Source: Flavobacterium gelidicaeli (lineage in GTDB: Bacteria; Bacteroidota; Bacteroidia; Flavobacteriales; Flavobacteriaceae). From it: DNA of 64,000 bases. A model generated the notes under the pieces. The model saw only the letters and a program-made list of their open reading frames with translations, did no database searches and was not told the DNA's origin. Below are positions 42,871 to 52,728 of this stretch, piece by piece. Numbering within the stretch: the stretch's first letter is position 1; the number at the start of each line of letters is the position of its first letter. Location: NCBI RefSeq assembly GCF_013294005.1, contig NZ_JABSNK010000004.1, positions 248,001 through 312,000 on the forward strand. Direction: 5' to 3'. The translations under genes and the position numbers were made by a program.

Positions 42871-45800
42871 TTAAATATCTTTTACATCAAACATTTTGTT
42901 GAAAAATTCTTCTTCAATCAACCTTACTTTCCAGCTTTCTTCTTCTTTTTTAAAATTGGACAAATTGTTATCGCCGTTTACATAAATGATATCATATTCG
43001 CCATCAAAAACTTTAATATCTAGTTTTTCTACAAATTTATCTAGGTCATCATTAGTTGTTTTTTCTAAATTACGCCATAAAACTAAAATTTTGTCCCCTT
43101 TAAGGTTTTCACCAGAAACTATTTTGAACTCTCGTATGCGTTCTGTTTTCTTAACTTTTAAACCAATTAAATAATTAAAAGTTTCTACTAAATCGACCGT
43201 TGTTGGAATAAGCTCGTTGTTCTCAGTAACGTTTAACTGGTAATTAAAAGGATTTTTAAAAATTTCTAGATTGAATAAATGCTCTCTGCTTTCGACATCA
43301 AGCATATATTGTAGTAGGTATTCCTCATTTACTTTATCGTTTAATTCTAAAGCAGCTTGTTGGTTTTCAGTTTTATGTAAGCTCAAATTGTTTAAGGTAT
43401 CTTCATAGCTCTCTAAGGCCATGTATTTAAACATTTGGCTTATACCTTTCTTATCTTGTGGTAGTCCGTTTTTCCAATTGTCAGAGTAAATTACTTTTTG
43501 AACGCGCGGTTTAGTTATAGAATCAAAATAAGACCCCATTTCCATTAAAATATATTTTCTATTACCGTTGTCAACTCGATTGAGTTTAATTACAACATGG
43601 CCGCTAGAAGCAGAACCACCGAAATAATCTAATAGTATATCATCCTTTTTATGATTAACAACTTCAAGAACTTTTTCCAAGAATTTAACAGGTTTTTTTC
43701 CATTTTTAAATATTACACCACCTTCGTCACCACAATCATTAAATTCTTTTACGAAATCGTAGTAATTTGGATGAGGAAGTCCCTTTTCAACATCTTGTTT
43801 TAGCGGCATACCTTGAAAATAAATACCGTTGTCGCCCCCTTTTTCTTTTGGTTGCATAATGTATCTATGACCCAAACCATCGCCTCTTAAACCCATACCG
43901 ATAACCTTATACAGCGTACCCTTACCATCAATTTTTCTACGTTCTCTCAAATTTATTTCATAATATTCACTTGCAGAACCGCTTTGCGTTATTAATGAAC
44001 CTCTTATTGTATATCTTTTGAAGCTTGATTCGGATGGTTCCGTAACTGTTAAATTATATTCATCTTCTGAAAATATTTGCACTTTATATCCATTGATTTC
44101 CACTGTTTTCGGGTTGTCATTGCTTAATTCAATTTTATATATATAATCAGAAAGTTTATCTTCACCTTCATTTACAATTCTATTTGGATTAAAATCATAC
44201 TTTGAAGCAATATTTAGATATTCTATACAATCTTGATAACGAATGTCTTTTCTAATTATTCGTTTTTCATGTCTGACTTTTATTGTAAAAGAATTTTCAA
44301 ACTTGTCGTACACCTTACCTAATAGTGTTTGCAAATTTAAATTCTCATTTGAATTTATTGAAGTTGAAACTGAACCATTACTTGTTAAAAGATTATAATT
44401 CAACAAAAGCCTCTCATCCATAAATGAAAGCCAACTGGAATGTGAAAATCCATCTTTGTAAATAAATCCATCATTACCAGTGTTGTAAGGTGGATCTAAA
44501 TATGTTGTTTTAATTTGACCTCGATATCGTTCCTGCAATAAATTCAAAGCTTGAAAATTTTCTGAATTAATCAACAAACCATTTGTTTTTTCGTCCAAAT
44601 CATCAAACTCTGCTAACACGCGATCTATAAAATCTTGAGGGAAAAACTTAGTATCTAAAACTAAAAATGGTTCTTTTTCTAGTTCTTTAACTGTCTTGAT
44701 AGTAAGATCAAACAATTTTTCCCATTCGTCTAATTGCGCTTTATTAGCAACAATTTCATCGTAATAGTCTTCGGGAATACGGTCTAAAGTAATGCAATAG
44801 TTAGAATTGATTACAAACTTCTTTTTAAGCCATAGTTTCTTTTGGAAATTCTCTAATTGTTCAAGAAATAAAATTATCTTGCTTGCAACTTGTTTTAAGG
44901 CTTTTATTTTTGATATTTGGCTATTAAAAGCAATTTCATTTTCGGTATTGATATCGTCAATGTGTAGTACTTCATTTTTTATATAGAAATCTAATTCTCT
45001 ACGAAAGAAGCCACCTAAATCTTTGTGTATAAAATAATCAAAGGTATTGCGAGAAACAAAACTGTAAATATGTTTATCTAGTAATGTGCGTTGTTTGTTG
45101 CTTTCGGTAGGTGCCAGTGCAAAAACATCGGTAAAATCTACCGGCACATTAGTTTTTATAACTTCAACCGCTTTCTTAGTTAAATCGTCTTGCTTTATTG
45201 ATTTTTTATGTGGTTCGTAGGTAAAATTAATAGTTAAAGTATTTCCATCTACTTCAACAGGCAATTCATCATAAATAGCAAAACGGCGTTCTTGGTCGTT
45301 TTGTGCTTTATTATTATTTTGTTCCGTACTTGCTTCTTTTAGATCAAAACGAATTAATTTATTACCAGCTAATTTAAAAGCGTAATTGCGCAAATACTCT
45401 GATGTTTTAATATAGTATTGATCGTGATTTGCCCAATGTAATTTTACTTCTTCACCTTCATAAGGAATAGCATATACATCTTTTTTATAACGACGTAAGG
45501 AAATAAAATCGCCACCATCATAATAGCGTTTGAAAAAATTTGCTAAATGTGAAAATACTTCTTGTTCTAAAGTATCAATAGATGAAGAAGCTGCAATTTT
45601 ATCTTTTAGCTCTTTTACTTTTGGTAATGTATTAGGGTCTGCACCTAATGCAGTGGCTTGAGCAATAGTTTTATCCAGTTCTTCTTGCAATCCTTTGGCA
45701 TCACCAGAAAGATTTTGCTCTAATAGTTGCCTTACTTGAACAGGTAAGCTATTTTGCAAAAAGTCATTTATAGCATCGCGCTTTTGATTCATAATGCGAT

Positions 45801-45879
45801 AAATACCAAAGTCTAAATCGGCTTGGTCTAGTTGGAATACTTCGGTAAGAACTTTTTGAAGTTTGTTGTAATTGCTCAT
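42871..45879 (-). CDS. N6-adenine DNA methyltransferase (type III Mod-like)
   Basis: 1002 aa. The N-terminal region (QADLDFGIYRIMNQKRDA) is typical of large stand-alone methyltransferases of this kind. The catalytic motif DPPYNTG lies at 462-468. The SAM-binding FxGxG-type motif DYFGGSASSGH is at 751-761, after a long target-recognition insert (about 480-740). This DPPY-first order is the beta class. It probably modifies adenine in host DNA to protect it from the neighbouring Res-like nuclease. Target sequence is unknown. Gaps to the SNF2 gene and the Res-like gene are 4 and 3 bases. Confidence 0.9.
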   Translation of the reverse strand: MSNYNKLQKVLTEVFQLDQADLDFGIYRIMNQKRDAINDFLQNSLPVQVRQLLEQNLSGDAKGLQEELDKTIAQATALGADPNTLPKVKELKDKIAASSSIDTLEQEVFSHLANFFKRYYDGGDFISLRRYKKDVYAIPYEGEEVKLHWANHDQYYIKTSEYLRNYAFKLAGNKLIRFDLKEASTEQNNNKAQNDQERRFAIYDELPVEVDGNTLTINFTYEPHKKSIKQDDLTKKAVEVIKTNVPVDFTDVFALAPTESNKQRTLLDKHIYSFVSRNTFDYFIHKDLGGFFRRELDFYIKNEVLHIDDINTENEIAFNSQISKIKALKQVASKIILFLEQLENFQKKLWLKKKFVINSNYCITLDRIPEDYYDEIVANKAQLDEWEKLFDLTIKTVKELEKEPFLVLDTKFFPQDFIDRVLAEFDDLDEKTNGLLINSENFQALNLLQERYRGQIKTTYLDPPYNTGNDGFIYKDGFSHSSWLSFMDERLLLNYNLLTSNGSVSTSINSNENLNLQTLLGKVYDKFENSFTIKVRHEKRIIRKDIRYQDCIEYLNIASKYDFNPNRIVNEGEDKLSDYIYKIELSNDNPKTVEINGYKVQIFSEDEYNLTVTEPSESSFKRYTIRGSLITQSGSASEYYEINLRERRKIDGKGTLYKVIGMGLRGDGLGHRYIMQPKEKGGDNGIYFQGMPLKQDVEKGLPHPNYYDFVKEFNDCGDEGGVIFKNGKKPVKFLEKVLEVVNHKKDDILLDYFGGSASSGHVVIKLNRVDNGNRKYILMEMGSYFDSITKPRVQKVIYSDNWKNGLPQDKKGISQMFKYMALESYEDTLNNLSLHKTENQQAALELNDKVNEEYLLQYMLDVESREHLFNLEIFKNPFNYQLNVTENNELIPTTVDLVETFNYLIGLKVKKTERIREFKIVSGENLKGDKILVLWRNLEKTTNDDLDKFVEKLDIKVFDGEYDIIYVNGDNNLSNFKKEEESWKVRLIEEEFFNKMFDVKDI

Positions 45880-45883
45880 AAAA

Positions 45884-48748
45884 TTATATTATTTCCCACT
45901 CAATAGTGATTATTTCTGTTTCTGTAGTTTTTCGTTGTAATTTATTTTCCGCCTCTTCGATCATTTCATCACGTTCTTCGAGGATTTTGTCTTCAATGTC
46001 AAAAATCTCTCTACGTAGTTTTGATTTCTTACGGTCCAAGACTCGAATTTTCTTTTGTATTTCAAGTAAATCATCGGCATTTAGATTGTCAACTCTTGTT
46101 TCGCGTTCTAAATCTTTTATCTTCTTCTTGACTTCACGTAGATCAAGTTCACTGCTTTCAATCTTATCATTGGCCCATTTCTCAAACTTTTGAATTTCTA
46201 ATTGCATAAGTCTCGTATCGGTATGCTTTACAAAGTCGATGTGTTTTTTCTTTTGTTCTTGATAAACTTTATCTACCTTATTACTATTAAAGCTATGCTC
46301 TGAATCTTCTGTTGAAGCATTCAATGTTAATAGAAATTGGCACATTTCATCTTTTAAAATTTTACCGTCTTCTGTAGCACCAGCGAATATTATTAAATCA
46401 TGCTCTTCGGCATTAGAATCTAAATTTAGATTAGCCACTTTAAGAAATCCTTTTTTGCTGTTCAGTTTGTCTAGTTCACTGTATTTTAAACCACAACCTG
46501 AATAGTCAAAAAGCAACTTATTAATTGGCGTTTCTAATATTTTGGATTTTTCGATAATATTTTGTGCCAGCACGTCGCCTAAGCGATAGTGTTTGGCATC
46601 TTCTCGTTTTTTATCTAGTGTATAAACACCCGTTTTTACGTTTTTTAATCCTGTTTTATTTAGATTAAAAGAAAGTGTTTTGTCGTTAAAATTAGCGTTC
46701 TCTTGAAGAATAAATTTGGTAATTTTCCACAACCATTGTTCGTATTTTGAAATGTAAGCTTTAGTGTTTTCTAAAGATGTTTTCAGTTTCTGGACTACTT
46801 GTGCATCAAAATTTTCAAAAAGCTTTGACTGTGTGCTTTTAAGATTATCTTTTATTTGTTCTTCTAACTCTTTTTGCAAAGCATCAAACGATTTTTTGAT
46901 CTCTTCTTTTGTTCGGCATTTTTTATAGATCTCAATCAATCTTTTTTCAAAATCAACACCACTACCTATAGTTCCTAAAACTTCGTCAGAGGAACCAAAA
47001 ACACCATCAAACAAGCTGAATTTTTCTTCTAATAGTTGAAATACTCGTTGGTCTGTCTCGTTTTTTGTATTCAGAAAATTAATCACTACCACATCGTGTT
47101 CTTGACCGTAACGATGACAACGACCGATTCGTTGTTCAATTCGTTGCGGGTTCCAGGGTAAATCATAGTTTACCACCATAGAACAAAACTGTAAATTGAT
47201 ACCCTCAGCAGCTGCTTCTGTTGCGATCATTAATTGACAATCATCTGACCTAAATTCATCGACAATGGCATTTCTAATATCTACTTCTTTAGCACCAGAG
47301 AGTTTATCAATATTTTTTTTGTCAGCTACCCATTTTTTATAGACTTGTTTTGATTTTTCATCATTGTTTGAACCATTGAACAGAACAATTTTATCCTTGA
47401 AATGCGTTTTTTGCAGCATTTCATTCAAATATTTCTGTGTACGGGTAGATTCTGTGAAAATTATTGCTTTTTGTGCTGCACCTAATTCTATCAACTTTTC
47501 AAAACCTTTATCTAAAGAAAGGATTAGTTTATCACCTTTGGCATTGTGCTCGATGGATTTTGCTAATGTTAAGTATTTTTCTAAATCACCTATTTCGTTT
47601 CTTATATTTTGAATATCTTCTTTTGAAAGAGAATCATCATCTTCAATTTCTTCTTCTTCCCACTCTTCAACAGATTCGTCGTATAGCTCGTAATTCTCAT
47701 CAATTTCTTCTTCCCAAACTTCTAAAGGTATTTCCTGACCATCAATAATCTTATTTAACCTTTTAATAAGGCTTTCTAATGTTCCTGCAATTGCATATGA
47801 AGACGATGCTAACAACTTTCTTAAAACAGAAATCATCAAATGTCTTTGTGCCTTCGGTAAACCATAAATTTCCTCTCTTTGAAGATATTCAGTTACTTGA
47901 TCATAAAGTAGTTGTTCTTGCGCTGATGGTTCAAAAGTTTCTGTAACTGGAATTCTATTTTTGTAGTTGATGTATTCTGTTACTTGGCTTCTTAATGTTC
48001 TGTGGCAAATAGAGGATATTCTAGTTTTTAAATCTTCGAAATCTATTCCACCTTCTTTCCGAGTAAATTGTTTCCTAAAACTCTTGATATCGCCAAATAC
48101 ATTTTCATCGATAAAACTTACTAAACCATATAGTTCTTCTAGTTTATTTTGAAGTGGTGTAGCGGTTAATAGGACTTTCTTATAAGGATGAATTGCATTT
48201 TGAATTTCTTTAGCAATCTTATTTCCATTTTTGTATACATTTCGAATGTAGTGAGCTTCATCGAGCACCACTAAATCCCAAGAAACTAATTGGATATATT
48301 CGGCTTTATTTCTGGCAAAATGATAAGAACAAATTTGAATTTTGTTTTTATTATCAAATGGATTTTTATTTCCTGCTTTGTATTTTTTATTAAAAGATTT
48401 AGTTTCAATTACTTCTGATGGTAGGTAGAATTTATCTTCTAATTCATTCATCCATTGTTTTCGTAAGCTTGAAGGGCAAATAATTAAAATTCGTTTTGAA
48501 CCTTCTGCCCATTTTTGCGAAAGTAAGATACCAGCTTCTATAGTTTTACCCAGACCAACTTCATCGGCTAATATTGCGCCTTTTGATAAGGGTGATTTAA
48601 AAGCAAATAGAGCTGCTTCTACTTGATGGGGGTTTAAATCTACTTTTGCATCTAATAAAACAGCACCAAACTTCTCAGAACTATCCGATTTGCATTTTTT
48701 GCTTAATTCGTAGGCGAAGTATTTTGCTTGATGTGGTGTTAATGTCAT
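45884..48748 (-). CDS. SNF2/RapA-like helicase of a candidate defence operon
   Basis: 954 aa. Walker A ILADEVGLGKT (about 59-69), DEAH box VVLDEAHYIRN (about 160-170), motif III LLTATPLQNKLEELYG, and C-terminal motifs TEAAAEGINLQF and IEQRIGRCHRYGQ. This places it in the SNF2/RapA group of double-strand DNA translocases. Residues about 820-950 form a long charged coiled coil (ESSELDLREVKKKIKDLERE, DRKKSKLRREIFDIED). In its operon position between a TPR peptidase and a methyltransferase it could move along or remodel phage DNA; that role is inferred. Confidence 0.9.
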   Translation of the reverse strand: MTLTPHQAKYFAYELSKKCKSDSSEKFGAVLLDAKVDLNPHQVEAALFAFKSPLSKGAILADEVGLGKTIEAGILLSQKWAEGSKRILIICPSSLRKQWMNELEDKFYLPSEVIETKSFNKKYKAGNKNPFDNKNKIQICSYHFARNKAEYIQLVSWDLVVLDEAHYIRNVYKNGNKIAKEIQNAIHPYKKVLLTATPLQNKLEELYGLVSFIDENVFGDIKSFRKQFTRKEGGIDFEDLKTRISSICHRTLRSQVTEYINYKNRIPVTETFEPSAQEQLLYDQVTEYLQREEIYGLPKAQRHLMISVLRKLLASSSYAIAGTLESLIKRLNKIIDGQEIPLEVWEEEIDENYELYDESVEEWEEEEIEDDDSLSKEDIQNIRNEIGDLEKYLTLAKSIEHNAKGDKLILSLDKGFEKLIELGAAQKAIIFTESTRTQKYLNEMLQKTHFKDKIVLFNGSNNDEKSKQVYKKWVADKKNIDKLSGAKEVDIRNAIVDEFRSDDCQLMIATEAAAEGINLQFCSMVVNYDLPWNPQRIEQRIGRCHRYGQEHDVVVINFLNTKNETDQRVFQLLEEKFSLFDGVFGSSDEVLGTIGSGVDFEKRLIEIYKKCRTKEEIKKSFDALQKELEEQIKDNLKSTQSKLFENFDAQVVQKLKTSLENTKAYISKYEQWLWKITKFILQENANFNDKTLSFNLNKTGLKNVKTGVYTLDKKREDAKHYRLGDVLAQNIIEKSKILETPINKLLFDYSGCGLKYSELDKLNSKKGFLKVANLNLDSNAEEHDLIIFAGATEDGKILKDEMCQFLLTLNASTEDSEHSFNSNKVDKVYQEQKKKHIDFVKHTDTRLMQLEIQKFEKWANDKIESSELDLREVKKKIKDLERETRVDNLNADDLLEIQKKIRVLDRKKSKLRREIFDIEDKILEERDEMIEEAENKLQRKTTETEIITIEWEII

Positions 48749-48779
48749 TAGTTTGAACAGTTATAAATACGCTTAGTTT

Positions 48780-50744
48780 TTATTTTAATTTTGTAGCCAT
48801 TTCATATTCTTTTGTAAAATCCAATCCAAGATGTTGTACTTGTTCTGGCATGGCTAACGACCATGAAGTATAATAATAGGCTAGTACTTTATTACCTGAG
48901 AAACGCTTGCCACTAATACTTGCAATAATATAATCTTTTTTGTTCGGGTCAATACCCATGGTGCCGAGCATCGCAATTTCGAGGGCAGTTTGTTTTATTT
49001 CTTCTGCTGTTTTGTCTTTGAAGTATTTTAAAGCATCAACGATGAACATGACAATAGCCATGTTGGTTCCAATTTCCTGCTGGTGCTTTTGGAAATCTGC
49101 CATTTCCTTTTTTTGCAAAGGATCTTCTTCTTCGTCTAAACCGAAAGGGTCTTTTTGCAGCTTTTTTAGAAAATCATCGACGTTATTTTTACTCTCATAT
49201 TTAGCTTCGCTTTCTTGTTCGAAGAAAGAGTCTAAATCGAGTTCTCTTCCCCAATGCTTTATCAGTTCAAACTCTTGTCCAGGTTTGCGATCGTCTTTTA
49301 TTTGTAAAAATTCTTTATAAAAGGATTGTGCTTGTTTTACTTCGGCTGTTGAAGCTTTGAATTCCGGAATTAAATCAATCCCAAATAATTCTTTGAATTG
49401 CATGGCATTTATCAAACTGAATGTTTTAGTTTTAGATATGATACTTTGTGGCGCAATATCTAATATACGGCTATCGGTAACCGATTTAATAGCATCTTGA
49501 AGTAAATTGTAAAGTGACAGAAATTGATATGGTCTTAAGTTTACATATTCACTATATAGAAAATCCTCAATAAAAATATCAATAGGGGTATTGTATGTTT
49601 GCAAGTTAATGCCGTTAAAAACACCATCTACAAACTTATTAGCCATTGTTTTATCTACCCCCATTTTTTCCAACTTTTGGATTGTGGGTTGAATAGTTTG
49701 GATGAAATTATGCTTGTTTTGATGAGTTGATAAAAACACTTGATTCATATTTGTTGATCGAGCTTGAATTACGAAATCTAAATGAACCAGTTCGTGCATC
49801 ACTAAATGTTCAACAGCAGGGAAGGTGCTTTTATATTTGACTATATGCTTGTTGCGATTGTGTCTTTCGGCAAATTCTATTTTGGCAGCAGTAGAGATTG
49901 TATCGTCTATGAGAATGTCAATTTCGACGCCGCCTTGGTCTTCTAACTGGCTTCTGTAAGTTCTGAAGAGTTTTTGACCATCGAAGTCACTACCAATTTT
50001 ATTGGCTAGATCAAATGCTTGTTTAAATGCATTTTTGTAAAGAGTATCCTCACTGTTTGACTGCTTTATTGCTAAAATAGTTTGATTGAAAGAGGATTGT
50101 AAGTCACTTTCTTTTTCATATATCAATGAAAGTATAAAAGAAGTATTTGGGTAATTATTTTTTAATTTTATTGACTCTAGGGCATAATTTTTAGCTGCGT
50201 CTAGTCGGTTTTCTTGAAATAATACGTAGGCCACATTTGCTAACGTAATATGGTCTGCCTTATTAACTAAAATGGCTTGATCATAGTATTTTAACGCTGT
50301 AGTGATATCATTTTTGTGTCTTGCGAAAATATTCCCCATCATCATCAATGCCCAACCGTTTGAAGAATTCCAGCGTAAAGAATCAATTAAAGCATCAATG
50401 GCTTTGTCTTGGTCCCCTTGTTCAGATAGTATCTGCCCCAAAATTCGATGATATTCAGAATTCGAGGGATTCATTTTTATTAATTTTTCTAAAATAATTT
50501 TTGCTTCTTCGAACTTTCCATTTTCACATAGGGATACTGTTTTTTTATAAGCGTCGTCTTGAGTTACTATTGTATCAGTATCTAAATCAATTATTATTAA
50601 ATCGTCTAATAAAGTAACCTTCGGAAGAAAAGGGCCGTAAGAGTAATGCCTTTTTATTGCATCAACCATAATGTCTTTATTATCAATGGTTAATTCAGGG
50701 AAAAGTGTAAAAAAGAAATCGTTGAGTTTATGAATAATTTGCAT
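48780..50744 (-). CDS. TPR protein with HExxH metallopeptidase-like motif
   Basis: 654 aa, first gene of the operon. The N-terminal part holds TPR repeats (about 65-225: FEEAKIILEKLIKMNPSNSE, GDQDKAIDALIDSLRWNSSN, NDITTALKYYDQAILVNKAD). Residues 310-326 read AVEHLVMHELVHLDFVI, a zinc-peptidase HExxH helix (HELVH at 317-321). The C-terminal half is helical and not recognised (AEIKQTALEI-like segments, then SGKRFSGNKVLAYYYTSWSL). No signal peptide. A protease with protein-binding repeats in a DNA-targeting operon could be an effector or regulator. The peptidase activity is inferred from the motif. Confidence 0.72.
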   Translation of the reverse strand: MQIIHKLNDFFFTLFPELTIDNKDIMVDAIKRHYSYGPFLPKVTLLDDLIIIDLDTDTIVTQDDAYKKTVSLCENGKFEEAKIILEKLIKMNPSNSEYHRILGQILSEQGDQDKAIDALIDSLRWNSSNGWALMMMGNIFARHKNDITTALKYYDQAILVNKADHITLANVAYVLFQENRLDAAKNYALESIKLKNNYPNTSFILSLIYEKESDLQSSFNQTILAIKQSNSEDTLYKNAFKQAFDLANKIGSDFDGQKLFRTYRSQLEDQGGVEIDILIDDTISTAAKIEFAERHNRNKHIVKYKSTFPAVEHLVMHELVHLDFVIQARSTNMNQVFLSTHQNKHNFIQTIQPTIQKLEKMGVDKTMANKFVDGVFNGINLQTYNTPIDIFIEDFLYSEYVNLRPYQFLSLYNLLQDAIKSVTDSRILDIAPQSIISKTKTFSLINAMQFKELFGIDLIPEFKASTAEVKQAQSFYKEFLQIKDDRKPGQEFELIKHWGRELDLDSFFEQESEAKYESKNNVDDFLKKLQKDPFGLDEEEDPLQKKEMADFQKHQQEIGTNMAIVMFIVDALKYFKDKTAEEIKQTALEIAMLGTMGIDPNKKDYIIASISGKRFSGNKVLAYYYTSWSLAMPEQVQHLGLDFTKEYEMATKLK

Positions 50745-51103
50745 TTAAATATAACTAAAGTGAAAAAAGTAAAACTATTAATTTTTAACTTGATAACCTA
50801 TTCAATTATTGTATGGAACATCTTATTTGTATATGTTCGCATACACCTTGTAAATGGGTTAATACATAAAATAGATTTTTTAACTATTAAACTTTACTGT
50901 TAACCAATAGATTATCTTCAATACTAAACAGTTCTCTTGATAGTTTTATCGACACGAAAATCTTTGTTTTGAAATAAAGTAATCTACACATTGCCTTTGT
51001 AATCAATCAATGATTTAAATCATAATAATAAAATCGATTTTTACAAGTTAATTCTGGCTTTTGTTCTGTCTTTTATTTAATTTAGCTTAAGATTTTATAG
51101 CTT
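50745..51103. other. Divergent intergenic region
   Basis: 359 bases between the defence operon (minus strand) and the repeat-protein genes (plus strand). No gene was found. It presumably holds both promoters, but no good TTG-N19-TAnnTTTG was located on either strand. Confidence 0.4.
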
Positions 51104-51901
51104 ATGAAACAATCCTTGACTAAAGAGCAATTACCCTACATAAAAAAGAAATATAATATCAAAGGTCATCTACTTTTACGAAGTGATGGCACAATTGATG
51201 TTAATGGAAATGTCACAATCACGAACACAAAATTAAAAAAGCTACCCTTAAAATTTGGGAAAGTATATGGTGATTTTATTTGCTGTGGTAATGAGTTAAC
51301 TACTTTAAAAAACGCACCTACTTATGTTGGCCGTAACTTCAACTGCTACAACAATAAACTTAAAAACCTAGTGGGTGCACCTACATACGTTGGTGGTGAT
51401 TTCATCTGCCATGAGAACGAATTAGAAACATTAGAAGGTTGTCCACTGGAAATAAATGGTAATTTTTCATGTTTTTTGAATAATTTGACCAGTTTGGTAG
51501 CTGGGCCAGAAAAAATAAAAGGTAATGCTTATATCCACCATAATAGATTGCTGACCTTGGTTGGTGGGCCTTCCTTGGTAGAAGGTTCCTTATTTGCATC
51601 ATCTAATTTTTTAGAAAATTTAATCGGATGTCCTGGGAAAATTGGTAAGATTTTTTCATTTGACGATAACGTGAAATTAGATATGGGTTATCGTAATTGC
51701 AGTGCTGGTGAGGTCAAAATTGAAGTTTCAGATTTCACCAAACAAAATTATATTCGCTTGCCATATACGGTTAGAAAAAATGAAAAATATCTTCATACTG
51801 TATTTGAATTTATGGAATATTTACCTTTTTATTTAAATGATGTTTTTGACGAAAAATTATTTCTGGATATGATTTTAGATATAAATGACGGCTTTAAATA
51901 A
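51104..51901 (+). CDS. Leucine-rich-like repeat protein (phage-type), 265 aa
   Basis: Residues about 60-195 carry tandem repeats of about 20-23 residues (pattern G-F-C-N-L-L-G-P-V-G), for example GDFICCGNELTTLKNAPTYV, GRNFNCYNNKLKNLVGAPTY and GDFICHENELETLEGCPLE. The later repeats are more degenerate. They end in a conserved tail IGKIFSFDDN with GYRN. I have seen similar repeats in phage and island proteins; no function is known to me. No signal peptide. It lies 6 bases before a shorter paralogue. Confidence 0.75.
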   Translation: MKQSLTKEQLPYIKKKYNIKGHLLLRSDGTIDVNGNVTITNTKLKKLPLKFGKVYGDFICCGNELTTLKNAPTYVGRNFNCYNNKLKNLVGAPTYVGGDFICHENELETLEGCPLEINGNFSCFLNNLTSLVAGPEKIKGNAYIHHNRLLTLVGGPSLVEGSLFASSNFLENLIGCPGKIGKIFSFDDNVKLDMGYRNCSAGEVKIEVSDFTKQNYIRLPYTVRKNEKYLHTVFEFMEYLPFYLNDVFDEKLFLDMILDINDGFK

Positions 51902-51907
51902 CATAGT

Positions 51908-52468
51908 ATGAAAGAGGATTTATTTGGCGAAACAATAGAGGAAAAAATCGATAAAATTATACGCGATTACTGGATAATTATTGATGACTATACGATTACT
52001 CAAGATTGCAGTATAGATGTAAAAGGCAATGTGATATTTCCCCCACATTTGCACTATATAAAAGAAATACCTCTCGTTTTCAATGAGGTTAATGGTAACT
52101 TTAATTGTCGTGGACAGAGTTTGATTACATTGAGGAATAGTCCACGTATTGTTAGAGGGGATTTTGATTGTTCTCTTAATCAATTGATAGATTTACAATA
52201 TTGTCCGGATATAGTCAATGGAATTTTTAGTTTTGATGATAATTTACAATCACTAAATAATGGATACAAATCGGTTGATTTTAATAGTGTATACGTATCT
52301 ACTACTTTTTTGGGTGATAAACTACCTACTATAGTAACTGAAAATAAAGAGCTACTTAATACTGTACTGAAGTACCATAACTATTATGATGTGTACGACA
52401 GTTGTGGTGTTTTTAACGATGAAAATTATAAGGGCCTAATAGATGATATAAAAAACGGTTTAGTCTAG
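51908..52468 (+). CDS. Leucine-rich-like repeat protein, shorter paralogue
   Basis: 186 aa paralogue of the preceding gene with only about two to three repeats (NGNFNCRGQSLITLRNSPRI, GDFDCSLNQLIDLQYCPDIV). The same tail begins GIFSFDDN and ends in an acidic DDIKNGLV. The repeat number differs from the neighbour while head and tail are shared, suggesting duplication followed by repeat contraction. Co-transcribed with the previous gene by spacing. Confidence 0.75.
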   Translation: MKEDLFGETIEEKIDKIIRDYWIIIDDYTITQDCSIDVKGNVIFPPHLHYIKEIPLVFNEVNGNFNCRGQSLITLRNSPRIVRGDFDCSLNQLIDLQYCPDIVNGIFSFDDNLQSLNNGYKSVDFNSVYVSTTFLGDKLPTIVTENKELLNTVLKYHNYYDVYDSCGVFNDENYKGLIDDIKNGLV

Positions 52469-52728
52469 TAGTAGAGAGAGATGACTATTAAAATAACTGC
52501 TAAATAAATAATTAATTCGAACTTTTAATTTCACTCAAAAAAAAATATTAATTTATTTATTAAAATTTCACTTAGTTGTTTAACGTATTGATTATTAATG
52601 ATTTACATATTGTAAATATACAAAGATATAACAATGATAGTGATGTAGATTTCAAAATTATTTATAAAAATTTAGATGTTTATAAACTTTTCTTCTTTTT
52701 AGCTCTATAAAGTTTAAATACTTTAATT

